Assembly (NCBI GenBank): GCA_016932035.1
Contig: JAFGDR010000036.1
Coordinates: 24,715-88,714, forward strand
DNA: 64,000 nucleotides
Direction of reading: 5' to 3'
Origin: Candidatus Cloacimonadota bacterium
GTDB lineage: Bacteria > Cloacimonadota > Cloacimonadia > JGIOTU-2
Under the pieces are notes generated by a model. The model saw only the letters and a program-made list of their open reading frames with translations, searched no databases and was not told the DNA's origin. Shown one piece after another: positions 1 through 8,313 of this stretch; the stretch's first letter is position 1, and each line of letters begins with the position of its first letter. The position numbers were made by a program, and so were the translations under genes.

Positions 1-659
1 GATGTTCCATCAACCTGGAAACGGGCAAGGGCATTTTCAAGAATTGCAACCTGGCAATCAAGCATTGCAACATCGATGAGCTGTCCTTTTCCGGTTTTAT
101 CCCTTTGATAGAGTGCTGCACCGATTCCAACTGCAGTAAAGAGACTCGCCGTTATATCTCCGATTGACATACCTACTCGTGTTGGAGGAGTATTGGGCCA
201 TCCTGTAATGCTGATCATGCCGCCGCGAGCTTGTGCAAGGAGATCATAGGATGGTTTTTTTGAGTCAGGTCCGGTTTGTCCGAAGCCTGAAGTGGAGGCA
301 TAGATCAAACGAGGATTTATTGTATGCAAAACATCATAACCCAAACCAAGTTTTTCCATTGTTCCGGGACGAAAATTCTCGACAAGCACATCAAACTCTG
401 CCACCAAGTCTTTTACAATTTGTTTTGCTTCATCAGATTTCAGATTTAAAGTGATACTTTGCTTTGCCCTGTTCAAGCTTACAAAATAGAGACTTTGCTC
501 ATTCTTAAAAGGACCAAAAGTCCTTGAATCATCACCGCTCTTTGGTCTTTCAACTTTTATAACTTCAGCGCCAAGATCTGATAATACCATGGTGCAAAAG
601 GGACCTGCCAGCACACGTGTCAGATCGAGAACTTTTATTCCTTCAAAGGGTTTGGACAT
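1..659 (-). CDS. Class III (CaiB/BaiF, Frc-type) CoA-transferase, 3' end missing
   Basis: The first 219 residues of a family III CoA-transferase are visible; the gene runs off the window start. These enzymes move CoA between two carboxylic acids in the cytoplasm. The N-terminus (GIKVLDLTRVLAGPF), the LSDLGAEVIKVE strand and VENFRPGTMEKLGLGY are family hallmarks. Asp168, in GMSIGDITAS, aligns by position with the catalytic Asp169 of formyl-CoA transferase. The ATG at 659 directly follows the stop of the molybdenum-hydroxylase large subunit (TAG then ATG), with AAGGAGA as ribosome binding site, so it should be translated in the same operon. The substrate is unknown. Context suggests it activates the acid left after heterocycle breakdown, which is inference. 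Family assignment is firm. Confidence 0.9.
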   Translation of the reverse strand, partial: MSKPFEGIKVLDLTRVLAGPFCTMVLSDLGAEVIKVERPKSGDDSRTFGPFKNEQSLYFVSLNRAKQSITLNLKSDEAKQIVKDLVAEFDVLVENFRPGTMEKLGLGYDVLHTINPRLIYASTSGFGQTGPDSKKPSYDLLAQARGGMISITGWPNTPPTRVGMSIGDITASLFTAVGIGAALYQRDKTGKGQLIDVAMLDCQVAILENALARFQVDGT

Positions 660-3005
660 CTATTTCTCCTTGTTTTTCAAATATGTTAAAGCCACTTTCT
701 CCTGCGTGATTGGCATAGTTTTTACCCTGATCTCGAGTGCATCCTGCAATGCATTCGCTATCATTGGAGCTGCAGGTATCATCGTATGTTCACCAACTCC
801 ACGTGCACCAAAAGGACCATCCGGCTGCGGAACTTCTATTATGATAGGCACGATCTCGTCGGGAATATCCTTTGCCGTTGGAATCTTATAATCAGTGAAG
901 TTTGGATTGAGCAATTTCCCTTTGTCATCATACCGAATATCTTCATAAAGTACAGTAGAAAGCCCCTGCAGCAAACCTCCGGTGATCTGACCTTTCACCA
1001 AATCTGGATTGATCGCTTTGCCGGCATCGATGGCTTCGACAGCTTTTTTAACATGCATTTTGCCCGTATCTTTATCAACTTCAAGTATAATCGCCGCAGC
1101 GCCGACGGTGTAATGTACATTAGGATGACCACCCTGACTTGTTTCCGGATCACTATATGCAGAGGTGAACTCAGGCATAAAAATACCTTTCCCTAATATT
1201 GGACCACCTCTAAAAGTCCCGTCCTTTGCCTGAATGCCGTTTATCACAAAATCCTTGAGGGGGAGTTCGAAATCCGGTTTTGTTTTACATTTTACTTTTT
1301 CATCTTCCAGATATAATTGCTCTTTGGGAAGCACACATGCTCTTTCGATCACCTCAAATATCTGATCTCGTGCATTGATCGCTGCATTCTTGACAGCATT
1401 TCCGCATGACCAGGTGACGTGTGAAGCAACGGTCTGCCATTCGTAGGGATTTCGATCAGTATCAGGATTTTCTGTTCGAATTTTCGAAACAGGAACAGTA
1501 AGAATTTCAGCAGCTATCTGAGCCATGACTGTTAGAAAACCCTGTCCCATATCCATGCCGGATACAAGAATATTCAGACTTCCGTCTTCGCTGAATTTTA
1601 CAAATGCTGCTGACGATGCATTTGGCGGCATTGCAGGTGCTTTCCAGATGAGCGAGAATCCCTTACCAATCGCCTTATGTGGATCATCAGACTTGACCTT
1701 CTTACCCCACTCGATTTCTTTTTCTACTGCTTCGATCGCTTTATGTAATCCGCTTGGATTCATGGGAACACCATATGCAAGGATATCACCTTCTTTGATT
1801 GCATTCTTTTTACGAATTGCAACCGGATCGAGTTTGAGATATGCAGCAATTCTATCTATATGTGATTCCAAACCGAACATGAATTCCGAGTAACCAAATC
1901 CTCTATACGCTCCACATGGCGGGAGGTTTGTGTATAGACAGACAGAATCAATGAAGATAATCGGGAATCGATATGGTCCAGTCGCAGAGAGCCCTATTGC
2001 ATTTACCACATTTGCACCATATTCGGCAGATGCTCCTGCATCCCAGTATAATCTATGATCGATAGCAGTAAATGTGCCATCCTTTTTCGCACCGATCTTG
2101 AGTTTGGCAATAACGCCAAGTCGTTGTGAGGTATTGTAGAATTCTCTTTCCCGAGACCAGATAACCTGCACAGGATTTCCTCTCAGTTTTGTTGCCATCG
2201 CAGCAGCGAGAATTTCCATGGAAACACCAGCTTTCCCACCGAAACCTCCACCGATCGGAGGTGCAATAACACGTATGTCTTTGTGGGTGAAACCGAGTGG
2301 TGCAAGCGCTTCGGCAAAGAGATTTCTTTGTGTATGTGGTGACTGCGACGATGCCCATACAGTCAATCTGCCGGACAAATCACATAAACCGACCGCTGCG
2401 TGCGTTTCGATCGGACAATGGGAATATCGCGGAACACTGTATGTATCTTCGAGTATGTAATCTGCTTCTGCAAATCCCTTTTTGATATCACCTCGTCTCG
2501 TTTTACGCCAGTGGGCAATATTCGTTTTTGCTTGAGGAAAAAACCATGGAACATGTATATAGTCACCAAGATCAAGATGTATAAGTGTAGCATCCTTTTT
2601 TAATGCTTCCATTTGATCGAGTAATGCTGGAAGGGCTTCGTACTCGACCTTTACAAGTTTAGCTGCGCGTTCAGCAATTCGTTTATCACGAGAGACCACT
2701 GCAGCGATCTGCTCTCCGACAAATCTTACACGATCCATAGCAAAGATATATCTATCTTTCATATAAAGCCCGAATTTGTAGGGAAAATCTTTGCCCGTGA
2801 ATACTGCAATCACTCCCGGAAACCTTTGAGCTTCAGAGATATCAATATGCTTGATAAGTGCATGAGCTTCAGTACTTTCGACGAGAGCCGTATAAAGAAG
2901 GTTTGAACCATATTCCAGGTCGTCTGTAAAGTGTGTCGCACCACTAACTTTTTCTTTACCATCGATTCTAACAATTGGTTTACCAACGAATTTCAGATCA
3001 CTCAT
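660..3005 (-). CDS. Molybdenum hydroxylase large (Mo-cofactor) subunit, xanthine dehydrogenase family
   Basis: A protein of 781 residues with the aldehyde oxidase/xanthine dehydrogenase a/b hammerhead domain (about 10-140, including FTGKDFP) followed by the molybdopterin-binding domain. Visible cofactor-region motifs are IGGGFGGKAG, GAYRGFGYSE and, near the C-terminus, GVGEHTMIPAAP, whose Glu matches the catalytic Glu of xanthine dehydrogenase. It would hydroxylate an N-heterocycle or purine-like ring using water oxygen, passing electrons to the 2Fe-2S and FAD subunits encoded just upstream. The start at 3005 is chosen because AAGGAGG lies 7 nt upstream; a longer TTG start at 3041 is unlikely. 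It overlaps the 2Fe-2S gene by 8 bp. It lacks the CoxL-type active-site loop VAYRCSFR, so CO dehydrogenase is unlikely. The true substrate cannot be read from sequence. Confidence 0.92.
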   Translation of the reverse strand: MSDLKFVGKPIVRIDGKEKVSGATHFTDDLEYGSNLLYTALVESTEAHALIKHIDISEAQRFPGVIAVFTGKDFPYKFGLYMKDRYIFAMDRVRFVGEQIAAVVSRDKRIAERAAKLVKVEYEALPALLDQMEALKKDATLIHLDLGDYIHVPWFFPQAKTNIAHWRKTRRGDIKKGFAEADYILEDTYSVPRYSHCPIETHAAVGLCDLSGRLTVWASSQSPHTQRNLFAEALAPLGFTHKDIRVIAPPIGGGFGGKAGVSMEILAAAMATKLRGNPVQVIWSREREFYNTSQRLGVIAKLKIGAKKDGTFTAIDHRLYWDAGASAEYGANVVNAIGLSATGPYRFPIIFIDSVCLYTNLPPCGAYRGFGYSEFMFGLESHIDRIAAYLKLDPVAIRKKNAIKEGDILAYGVPMNPSGLHKAIEAVEKEIEWGKKVKSDDPHKAIGKGFSLIWKAPAMPPNASSAAFVKFSEDGSLNILVSGMDMGQGFLTVMAQIAAEILTVPVSKIRTENPDTDRNPYEWQTVASHVTWSCGNAVKNAAINARDQIFEVIERACVLPKEQLYLEDEKVKCKTKPDFELPLKDFVINGIQAKDGTFRGGPILGKGIFMPEFTSAYSDPETSQGGHPNVHYTVGAAAIILEVDKDTGKMHVKKAVEAIDAGKAINPDLVKGQITGGLLQGLSTVLYEDIRYDDKGKLLNPNFTDYKIPTAKDIPDEIVPIIIEVPQPDGPFGARGVGEHTMIPAAPMIANALQDALEIRVKTMPITQEKVALTYLKNKEK

Positions 3006-3465
3006 TATTACCCTCCTTTGTTGCATTTTCGACAGCTTCAAGGATCGGTAAATAACCAGTACATCTGCATAGATTTCCTGAAAGTGCTTCTTTTATCTCT
3101 TCTCGTGTTGGATGTGGATTATTATTGAGAAGTTCTGTTGCAGAAATGATTACACCCGGTGCACAGAATCCGCATTGAAAGGCATTATTATCTATCATTG
3201 ATTCCTGCACTTTGCTCAAACCATCTTTCGATATACCTTCGACCGTAACAATCTCCTGTCCATCGACTTCCACAGCAAGAATCAAGCAGCTCCGAACACT
3301 TTTTCCGTTAAGAAGTACACTGCATGAACCGCAGTCACCCCTATCGCATCCACACTTCGGACTCTTAACTCCGAGTTTTTCTCGGAGTACATCGAGAAGG
3401 ATTTCATGCGGTTCGATATCGACTAGACGTTTCTCATTATTAAGAGTAATTTTGATCTTATGCAT
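2998..3465 (-). CDS. Molybdenum hydroxylase small subunit, two 2Fe-2S clusters
   Basis: A protein of 155 residues, the normal size for XdhC/CoxS-type subunits. Residues 1-75 form a plant-ferredoxin-like domain with ligands Cys40, Cys45, Cys48 and Cys60. Residues 80-150 form the all-helical [2Fe-2S] domain with CGFC (Cys98, Cys101) and CRC (Cys133, Cys135). It carries electrons from the molybdenum centre to FAD. The start at 3465 is preferred over 3477 because GGAGGTG sits just upstream. The gene overlaps the FAD subunit by 8 bp and the Mo subunit by 8 bp, so the three are translationally coupled and should be made in equal amounts. Confidence 0.93.
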   Translation of the reverse strand: MHKIKITLNNEKRLVDIEPHEILLDVLREKLGVKSPKCGCDRGDCGSCSVLLNGKSVRSCLILAVEVDGQEIVTVEGISKDGLSKVQESMIDNNAFQCGFCAPGVIISATELLNNNPHPTREEIKEALSGNLCRCTGYLPILEAVENATKEGNNE

Positions 3466-4330
3466 TTTCACCTCCATGAAGCCTGGAAACAGCTTTCATC
3501 AATCCCCGTTCTAACATTATACCCATCATGTGTTCACGATATTCTTTCGATGCCCGTACATCACTGATCGGAAATATATTATTAAGCATTATCTGCTTTG
3601 CTTCTTGGATTACATTCTGATCTATTACTTTTCCATTAAGAAATTCTTCAATATGATATAAGCGTTTTGGGATCGGACCTACAGCGCAACAAGCTACATG
3701 ATACTGATCATCATCAAATGCAAGGATACAAATCCCTGCTTGTGCAAGATCCTCACCCGAGTACCGTCCAAGTCTTTCATAGCATCCAGCATGCTTTCTT
3801 TCGGGAAAATGTAATGCAATTCCTGTGACAATTTCATCTGACTTCAATGTCGTCTTTTTGGGACCTGCAAACCATTCTGTAATCGGTACAATCCTATCTT
3901 TCGAAGCACTTCTGACAATGACATCGGCATCATATACGAGCAAGATCGGTGCAGAATCAGCTGACGGGACAGCAGAGCAGATATTACCTATCATTGTTGC
4001 CCTGTTGCGGATTCCCATCGATGCAACGGTTAAGGACATTTCCTTGATCAAGGGAAAATATCTTTGAATAATCTCTGATTCAATCAATTCTGAGAACGTA
4101 ATACATGCACCGATGAAAAGGATATTCTCATCAAAAGTGATCTCGTGAAATGCTTCGATACCTTTGATATCGATCACAACATCCGGTGCAATGATATTAT
4201 CCTTCATTTGGACAACAAGATCGGTGCCCCCAGCGAGGATGCGAGTTTTATCACGATATTCTGCGCGCAACTGCAAGACCTCTTCAATGTTACGTGGGTT
4301 ATAATATTCGAAATCATGAAGTATAGACAT
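3458..4330 (-). CDS. Molybdenum hydroxylase medium subunit, FAD-binding
   Basis: A protein of 290 residues typical of CoxM/XdhB-type FAD subunits. The FAD pyrophosphate loop AGGTDLVVQMKD lies near residues 34-45, and the second FAD motif GNICSAVPSADSAP near 115-128. The C-terminal CO dehydrogenase flavoprotein domain follows (about 175-280). It accepts electrons from the iron-sulfur subunit and passes them to NAD+ or another acceptor. It is the first gene of the Mo-hydroxylase trio and follows a 146-bp gap after the cyclase gene. That gap contains an inverted repeat next to the ribosome binding site (AAAGGATT), so this may be a second transcription unit or a regulated internal point in the operon. 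Confidence 0.92.
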   Translation of the reverse strand: MSILHDFEYYNPRNIEEVLQLRAEYRDKTRILAGGTDLVVQMKDNIIAPDVVIDIKGIEAFHEITFDENILFIGACITFSELIESEIIQRYFPLIKEMSLTVASMGIRNRATMIGNICSAVPSADSAPILLVYDADVIVRSASKDRIVPITEWFAGPKKTTLKSDEIVTGIALHFPERKHAGCYERLGRYSGEDLAQAGICILAFDDDQYHVACCAVGPIPKRLYHIEEFLNGKVIDQNVIQEAKQIMLNNIFPISDVRASKEYREHMMGIMLERGLMKAVSRLHGGENA

Positions 4331-4340
4331 ATAATCCTTT

Positions 4341-4361
4341 CGCTTTAAATAAACTAAAGCG
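4341..4361 (-). promoter_or_regulatory. Inverted repeat just upstream of the Mo-hydroxylase start
   Basis: CGCTTTA (4341-4347) and TAAAGCG (4355-4361) form a perfect 7-bp stem with a 7-nt loop. On the transcribed strand the stem ends immediately before the AAAGGATT ribosome binding site of the FAD-subunit gene. It could be an operator for a repressor or an RNA hairpin limiting translation. A terminator for the upstream cyclase gene is less likely, because no T-run follows on the minus strand. No convincing promoter was found in the same gap. Confidence 0.35.
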
Positions 4362-4476
4362 CAATAATTTTTAAATCCTCCCGATTATCGGAACTAATGA
4401 CAATAACATTCTCATTGTAATAAGAATAAATCTTTAGTATTTTGTCTTTAGTTTTTTTTTATTGAATATCTTTTTT

Positions 4477-5295
4477 TTACTTCGGGGGTTCAAGAGCTAC
4501 TATACGACACATTGATGATTCCAGTTCAAGACCGCGAAGCGGGAACAATCCGATCCAAACACGTTTATTATTCACCTTGTTGATCTCACCGCCAAGGTTT
4601 TCCGCATGAACTAATCCTTTGGGGAACAATTTCAGATGCATGACCTGGTAGTACTCCTCGAGTGGGAACATCTCGTCCCATGATTGATTGTATTTTGCTT
4701 TGAGTTTATTGTCAGCTTCAATAAATTTCTTTGGATGCCAGTCGCGGATAATCGTATTCATGGGATGGTCAGCACTTCCGCAGTCCACACCAATCCATTT
4801 GAATTTCATTTCCAAAGCCCATGTATGGAAATCCGGATCAGGTCCCGGATGCTTCACAAAATAACGCACTTCGTCAGACTCTGGCTGATCCCAGCTATAA
4901 CGGTGATATCCTGTATTGATGATAAGAATATCCCCTTTTTTGATCTCAGCTTTGCTTTTCAGCATATCAGGTGAATAGAGTGAGTAATCCTCAACCTCGT
5001 CCGAGATATCGACCACAACACCATGCCCGATCCAGTCTTCGATCGGCACTTGTCCGATGGTCTTTCCGCTTCCGAAGAAGTGTATCTGTCCATCGATATG
5101 CGTACCCACATGATTACTTGTTTTGATGATCTGTCCGTTAGCTCCCTGTCCCATGTGCGCACCTGCTAGACGTTTGAAGTATTGAACCTGCAAGGGCATG
5201 TAACTCGGCCATGGAGGTGTGTGGACGCTGAGGGGTTGCGTCAGGTCATACACCCGCACCTTATCCATAAATTCGAGAAATTCGTTGTTATTCAT
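4477..5295 (-). CDS. Cyclase-family metal-dependent hydrolase (kynurenine formamidase/isatin hydrolase superfamily)
   Basis: A protein of 272 residues of the PF04199 cyclase family. The metal-binding signature HxGTHxDxxxH is intact: His62, His66, Asp68 and His72 (NHVGTHIDGQIH), with the usual proline before the last His replaced by Gln-Ile. Family members hydrolyse amides, N-formyl groups or lactam rings with Mn2+ or Zn2+ (kynurenine formamidase, isatin hydrolase). The late motif FPLRGLELESSMCRIVAL matches the family C-terminus. AGGAGATCCT precedes the ATG. It sits 11 bp after the AllG-like gene and before the Mo-hydroxylase trio, so hydrolysis of a hydroxylated ring or N-acyl intermediate is a sensible guess. 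The substrate is unknown. Confidence 0.88.
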   Translation of the reverse strand: MNNNEFLEFMDKVRVYDLTQPLSVHTPPWPSYMPLQVQYFKRLAGAHMGQGANGQIIKTSNHVGTHIDGQIHFFGSGKTIGQVPIEDWIGHGVVVDISDEVEDYSLYSPDMLKSKAEIKKGDILIINTGYHRYSWDQPESDEVRYFVKHPGPDPDFHTWALEMKFKWIGVDCGSADHPMNTIIRDWHPKKFIEADNKLKAKYNQSWDEMFPLEEYYQVMHLKLFPKGLVHAENLGGEINKVNNKRVWIGLFPLRGLELESSMCRIVALEPPK

Positions 5296-5306
5296 AGGAT
5301 CTCCTA

Positions 5307-6725
5307 CTATTTATTCTTTTCTTTTTTATCCAATGATGTTATAAAGCCGGCAAGGGCTTTTTTAAATGGTTCATACGGAGCACTCAACACTCCTGCGCCA
5401 ACCTGTCCGACTCCCGGTTTTTTGTGTGCAACACCTGTATCAATAAAGGGTAATATTCCTTTTTCATTAACCTTAATCACATCAATTCCCGTGGGTGTTC
5501 CACGGAAGTTCAGTGCAGGTATCTGATACATATTATTTTCTCCGGCTGTGATCTCATACATTTCCTGGGAATAATTAAGCGCATCTTTTGCAGCACCACC
5601 GATGAACTGAACAATTGCCGGTGACGCTGCGATTGCAAAGCCGCCGAGTCCGTTTGTCTCTGTTATGGAACTATCCCCAATATCGCGATTTGCATCATTT
5701 TTTGTATATCCCGGGAAGAATAATGCATCAGGGATTGGTGCCTGACCGACAAACCATTGATTTTTCGTACCGGAAAGTTGCAAGCCAAAATCCGTTCCAT
5801 TACGCGTCATTGCCACAACAACACTACTCCCTTTGATATTTCGAGCTGCGTCGAGGGTGACTTTGCATGCAGGCATGGATAGATTCAGGAAGAAATGGTC
5901 ATTTCCGTTTATGAATTCCAGCACCTTGATCGCGATATCTTTATCATTTGTTTTGATCACTACAGGTGCAATCGTTCGATAAAAGAGTGAGGTGGCAGCC
6001 CTGTTTCTGTTATGGACTTCATCACCCATATGAAGTGCCTGAGCAATCAGGTTTTTCAGATCGATCTTTCCGAGTTCTCTAACTGCCTTTTTCAGTGCCG
6101 GATACAGTACTGCTTCCATCCATTTGAGCTTTTTAACAACGTCATCGCTGAAAGCACCATAACGAAGCACTTTCCCCAAACCTTCATTCATGGTGCAGTA
6201 TGCATGATTGCCAAAGGTTTCGTTTTTCAGGACAAAAACCGGCATAGAAGCTGAAACGATACCAGCCATTGGCCCCACCGTTTTGTGTTCATGACAGGGC
6301 GCATACTCGATCTCTCCCGACGATGCCAGTTTCTCTGCTTCTTTGGGATTTTTTGCCATACCTTCGTACATCAGTGCACCGATTATCGCACCACGCATAG
6401 GACCGCACATTCTCTCCCATGTGATCGATGGTCCAGCATGAAGAATGAGATTTTTCTTCATACCAGGGATCACATCGATTGCACGATCTAGATCGATGAG
6501 TACCGGTGCACCTTTCAAAATTTTCTCAAGGCACTTTTTGTTCTGCTTCTCGATATATGATTCGTTATTCGAAAGAACGTTTAGTATTTTTTTATCCAAT
6601 TCTGCTGGTGGTTTCCAGTCAACCTGAACAGCATGAGCACCAGCTTCTTCAACATTTTCTTTGAACGAACTTAGCCCTATATTAATTACATTCAAATCTT
6701 TATTAAAAGGATCACTTTTTGCCAT
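5307..6725 (-). CDS. allG: DUF1116 protein, AllG/YlbE-like oxamate carbamoyltransferase subunit
   Basis: A protein of 472 residues covering the whole DUF1116 family. Recognisable segments include VIPGMKKNLILHAGPSI, MRGAIIGALMYEGMA, PCHEHKTVGPMAGI and TETNGLGGFAIAASPAIV. The family is almost always encoded beside FdrA and DUF2877 proteins. In Escherichia coli the three (fdrA, ylbE, ylbF; renamed allF, allG, allH) have been reported to form oxamate carbamoyltransferase, which converts a carbamoylated 2-oxo acid amide plus phosphate to carbamoyl phosphate. The start overlaps the FdrA stop by 14 bp, and AAAGGAACA lies upstream. The symbol reflects family membership; the true carbamoyl donor here may differ from oxalurate. 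Confidence 0.85.
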   Translation of the reverse strand: MAKSDPFNKDLNVINIGLSSFKENVEEAGAHAVQVDWKPPAELDKKILNVLSNNESYIEKQNKKCLEKILKGAPVLIDLDRAIDVIPGMKKNLILHAGPSITWERMCGPMRGAIIGALMYEGMAKNPKEAEKLASSGEIEYAPCHEHKTVGPMAGIVSASMPVFVLKNETFGNHAYCTMNEGLGKVLRYGAFSDDVVKKLKWMEAVLYPALKKAVRELGKIDLKNLIAQALHMGDEVHNRNRAATSLFYRTIAPVVIKTNDKDIAIKVLEFINGNDHFFLNLSMPACKVTLDAARNIKGSSVVVAMTRNGTDFGLQLSGTKNQWFVGQAPIPDALFFPGYTKNDANRDIGDSSITETNGLGGFAIAASPAIVQFIGGAAKDALNYSQEMYEITAGENNMYQIPALNFRGTPTGIDVIKVNEKGILPFIDTGVAHKKPGVGQVGAGVLSAPYEPFKKALAGFITSLDKKEKNK

Positions 6726-8313
6726 ATGATTGTTCCTTTGCTCTTTTATATGATATATTTTGGATGATCAAACCTGCATATTCAGCGGCAGCGGCATTTG
6801 ATTCAAAAACAAATACACCAGCTTTTTTCAGTTCATTTATCACCATCTTTTTATCTTGAGGGTCTTCTTTTGTACCAGTAACTGAACAGATGAAGATAAT
6901 CTCCTTACCGGTTGACTGAGATTGTGCTCCTTTTATGATAGGAACGAGTTCTTCTGCAGGATACATATTCGATCCAAATCCGAGTACCACATCAAACAGT
7001 ATAACTGCAACATTTTTGTCCTTTACTTCCTGGAGGATTCTTCTGTTCCGCAATGAATAATCGATCATCGGGTGCGGTCTGCCGAGCGTAAATTCATCTG
7101 CACCTATATCGATAAGTGTATTTTTCTTACTCTTCCATGGATCTTTCAAGACAAATTCTTTGTCTAAAGTTATGTTGTTATACACATCTGCGACCATATC
7201 TTGAAGAATGATTTGTGCTTCTTCACAGAGTGTGCCGCCGCAGAAAAGTCCGCGAATATATTTTTGCTTATCTGAGAAGTTTTGAATGATATTAAATATT
7301 CTTTTTTCATCCACCAAATCAGCTTTTCGTTTCCCGAGATAGTCCTCAACAGAATGCCAATTCTCATCTTTGGAAATCTTTTCTGCGATTAGTGCGGCTT
7401 GTTCGAGCGTATGTGCCGGGATGATCTTTGTATCTGTCAAAATCTTTTTATCACTTCCAAGAAAAACTGCGACGATCGGCTTTTTTATATCTTTTGATTT
7501 TTCAACTATTTTATCGACCACTACCTCTGCAGGTGGTTTGGAAGCAAGCACGATTACCTGAGTATTTTCGTCACGATCCAATGCATCCAAGGCTTGCAAG
7601 AACATGATACCGCCGACCTCTTTTTTCACATCCCGTCCACCTGTGCCGATAGCCTGGGATATGCCGACTCCCCTGTCCGAAAGGATCGAGCTGATCTCCT
7701 GCAGACCGGTTCCTGAAGCAGCAACAATACCAACATTTCCTCTTTTTACAACATTTGCAAAAGCAAGAGGAATGCCGTTTATGATAGCAGTACCGCAATC
7801 CGGTCCCATCACAAAAAGACCTTTCTCATGTGCATACGTTTTCAAAGCGATCTCATCTTCGAGCGGGACATTATCCGAAAAGATCATCACATGCAATCCC
7901 TTTTTCAATGCCTTCATTGCTTCCCGCTCTGCATATTTACCCGCAATCGAGATAAGTACAAGATTCGCATCCGGCATACTTTTCAGGGCGGTATCCAGAC
8001 TCTTGGGCAAAAAATCCTCGGTATCACTCATCTCTTTCCTGATCGAATCCAAAATGCCATCAACGTGCTGCAATGCTTCTTTTGCATCCTCGTCTGTTTT
8101 TGCTTTGACACATATAAGAAGATCAGAACTCTCTGCTTTCCTGAATTCTGGAATGAATAATCCCGATGCATCGAGGATCGATCTGTTCTCTTCTGTGTTC
8201 ATCACAACAGCAGCATCGAGTACACCATCCAAGCCGTTCAATTTCTGAGCAACGATCATCAATGTGACCGAATCAAAATATTCCCCTTTGTTAATTTTTC
8301 CTTTTATAACCAC
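6712..8313 (-). CDS. fdrA: FdrA/AllF family protein (succinyl-CoA synthetase-like carbamoyltransferase subunit)
   Basis: A protein of 533 residues, close to the 555 of E. coli FdrA. The N-terminal third (residues about 1-115) is a family-specific domain. A CoA-binding-like Rossmann domain follows (VMIFSDNVPLEDEIALK, FVMGPDCGTAIINGIP), then a ligase-like region (ASGTGLQEISSILSDRGVGI, GTGGRDV, VLASKPPAEVV) resembling succinyl-CoA synthetase alpha and beta folds. The start is GTG at 8313 with AGGTGA just upstream, overlapping the DUF2877 gene by 10 bp. Together with DUF1116 and DUF2877 it should transfer a carbamoyl group to phosphate. No carbamate kinase, the usual ATP-yielding partner, is in view. 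Confidence 0.88.
   Translation of the reverse strand: MVIKGKINKGEYFDSVTLMIVAQKLNGLDGVLDAAVVMNTEENRSILDASGLFIPEFRKAESSDLLICVKAKTDEDAKEALQHVDGILDSIRKEMSDTEDFLPKSLDTALKSMPDANLVLISIAGKYAEREAMKALKKGLHVMIFSDNVPLEDEIALKTYAHEKGLFVMGPDCGTAIINGIPLAFANVVKRGNVGIVAASGTGLQEISSILSDRGVGISQAIGTGGRDVKKEVGGIMFLQALDALDRDENTQVIVLASKPPAEVVVDKIVEKSKDIKKPIVAVFLGSDKKILTDTKIIPAHTLEQAALIAEKISKDENWHSVEDYLGKRKADLVDEKRIFNIIQNFSDKQKYIRGLFCGGTLCEEAQIILQDMVADVYNNITLDKEFVLKDPWKSKKNTLIDIGADEFTLGRPHPMIDYSLRNRRILQEVKDKNVAVILFDVVLGFGSNMYPAEELVPIIKGAQSQSTGKEIIFICSVTGTKEDPQDKKMVINELKKAGVFVFESNAAAAEYAGLIIQNISYKRAKEQSYGKK

Noticed and set aside
233..891. Plus-strand frames of 73 and 100 codons over the CoA-transferase and Mo-subunit genes
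   Set aside because: They are opposite-strand shadows of well-supported minus-strand genes with strong family motifs.
7604..8248. A 214-codon plus-strand frame inside fdrA
   Set aside because: It is antisense to a clear FdrA gene, has no ribosome binding site, and its translation has no recognisable domain.
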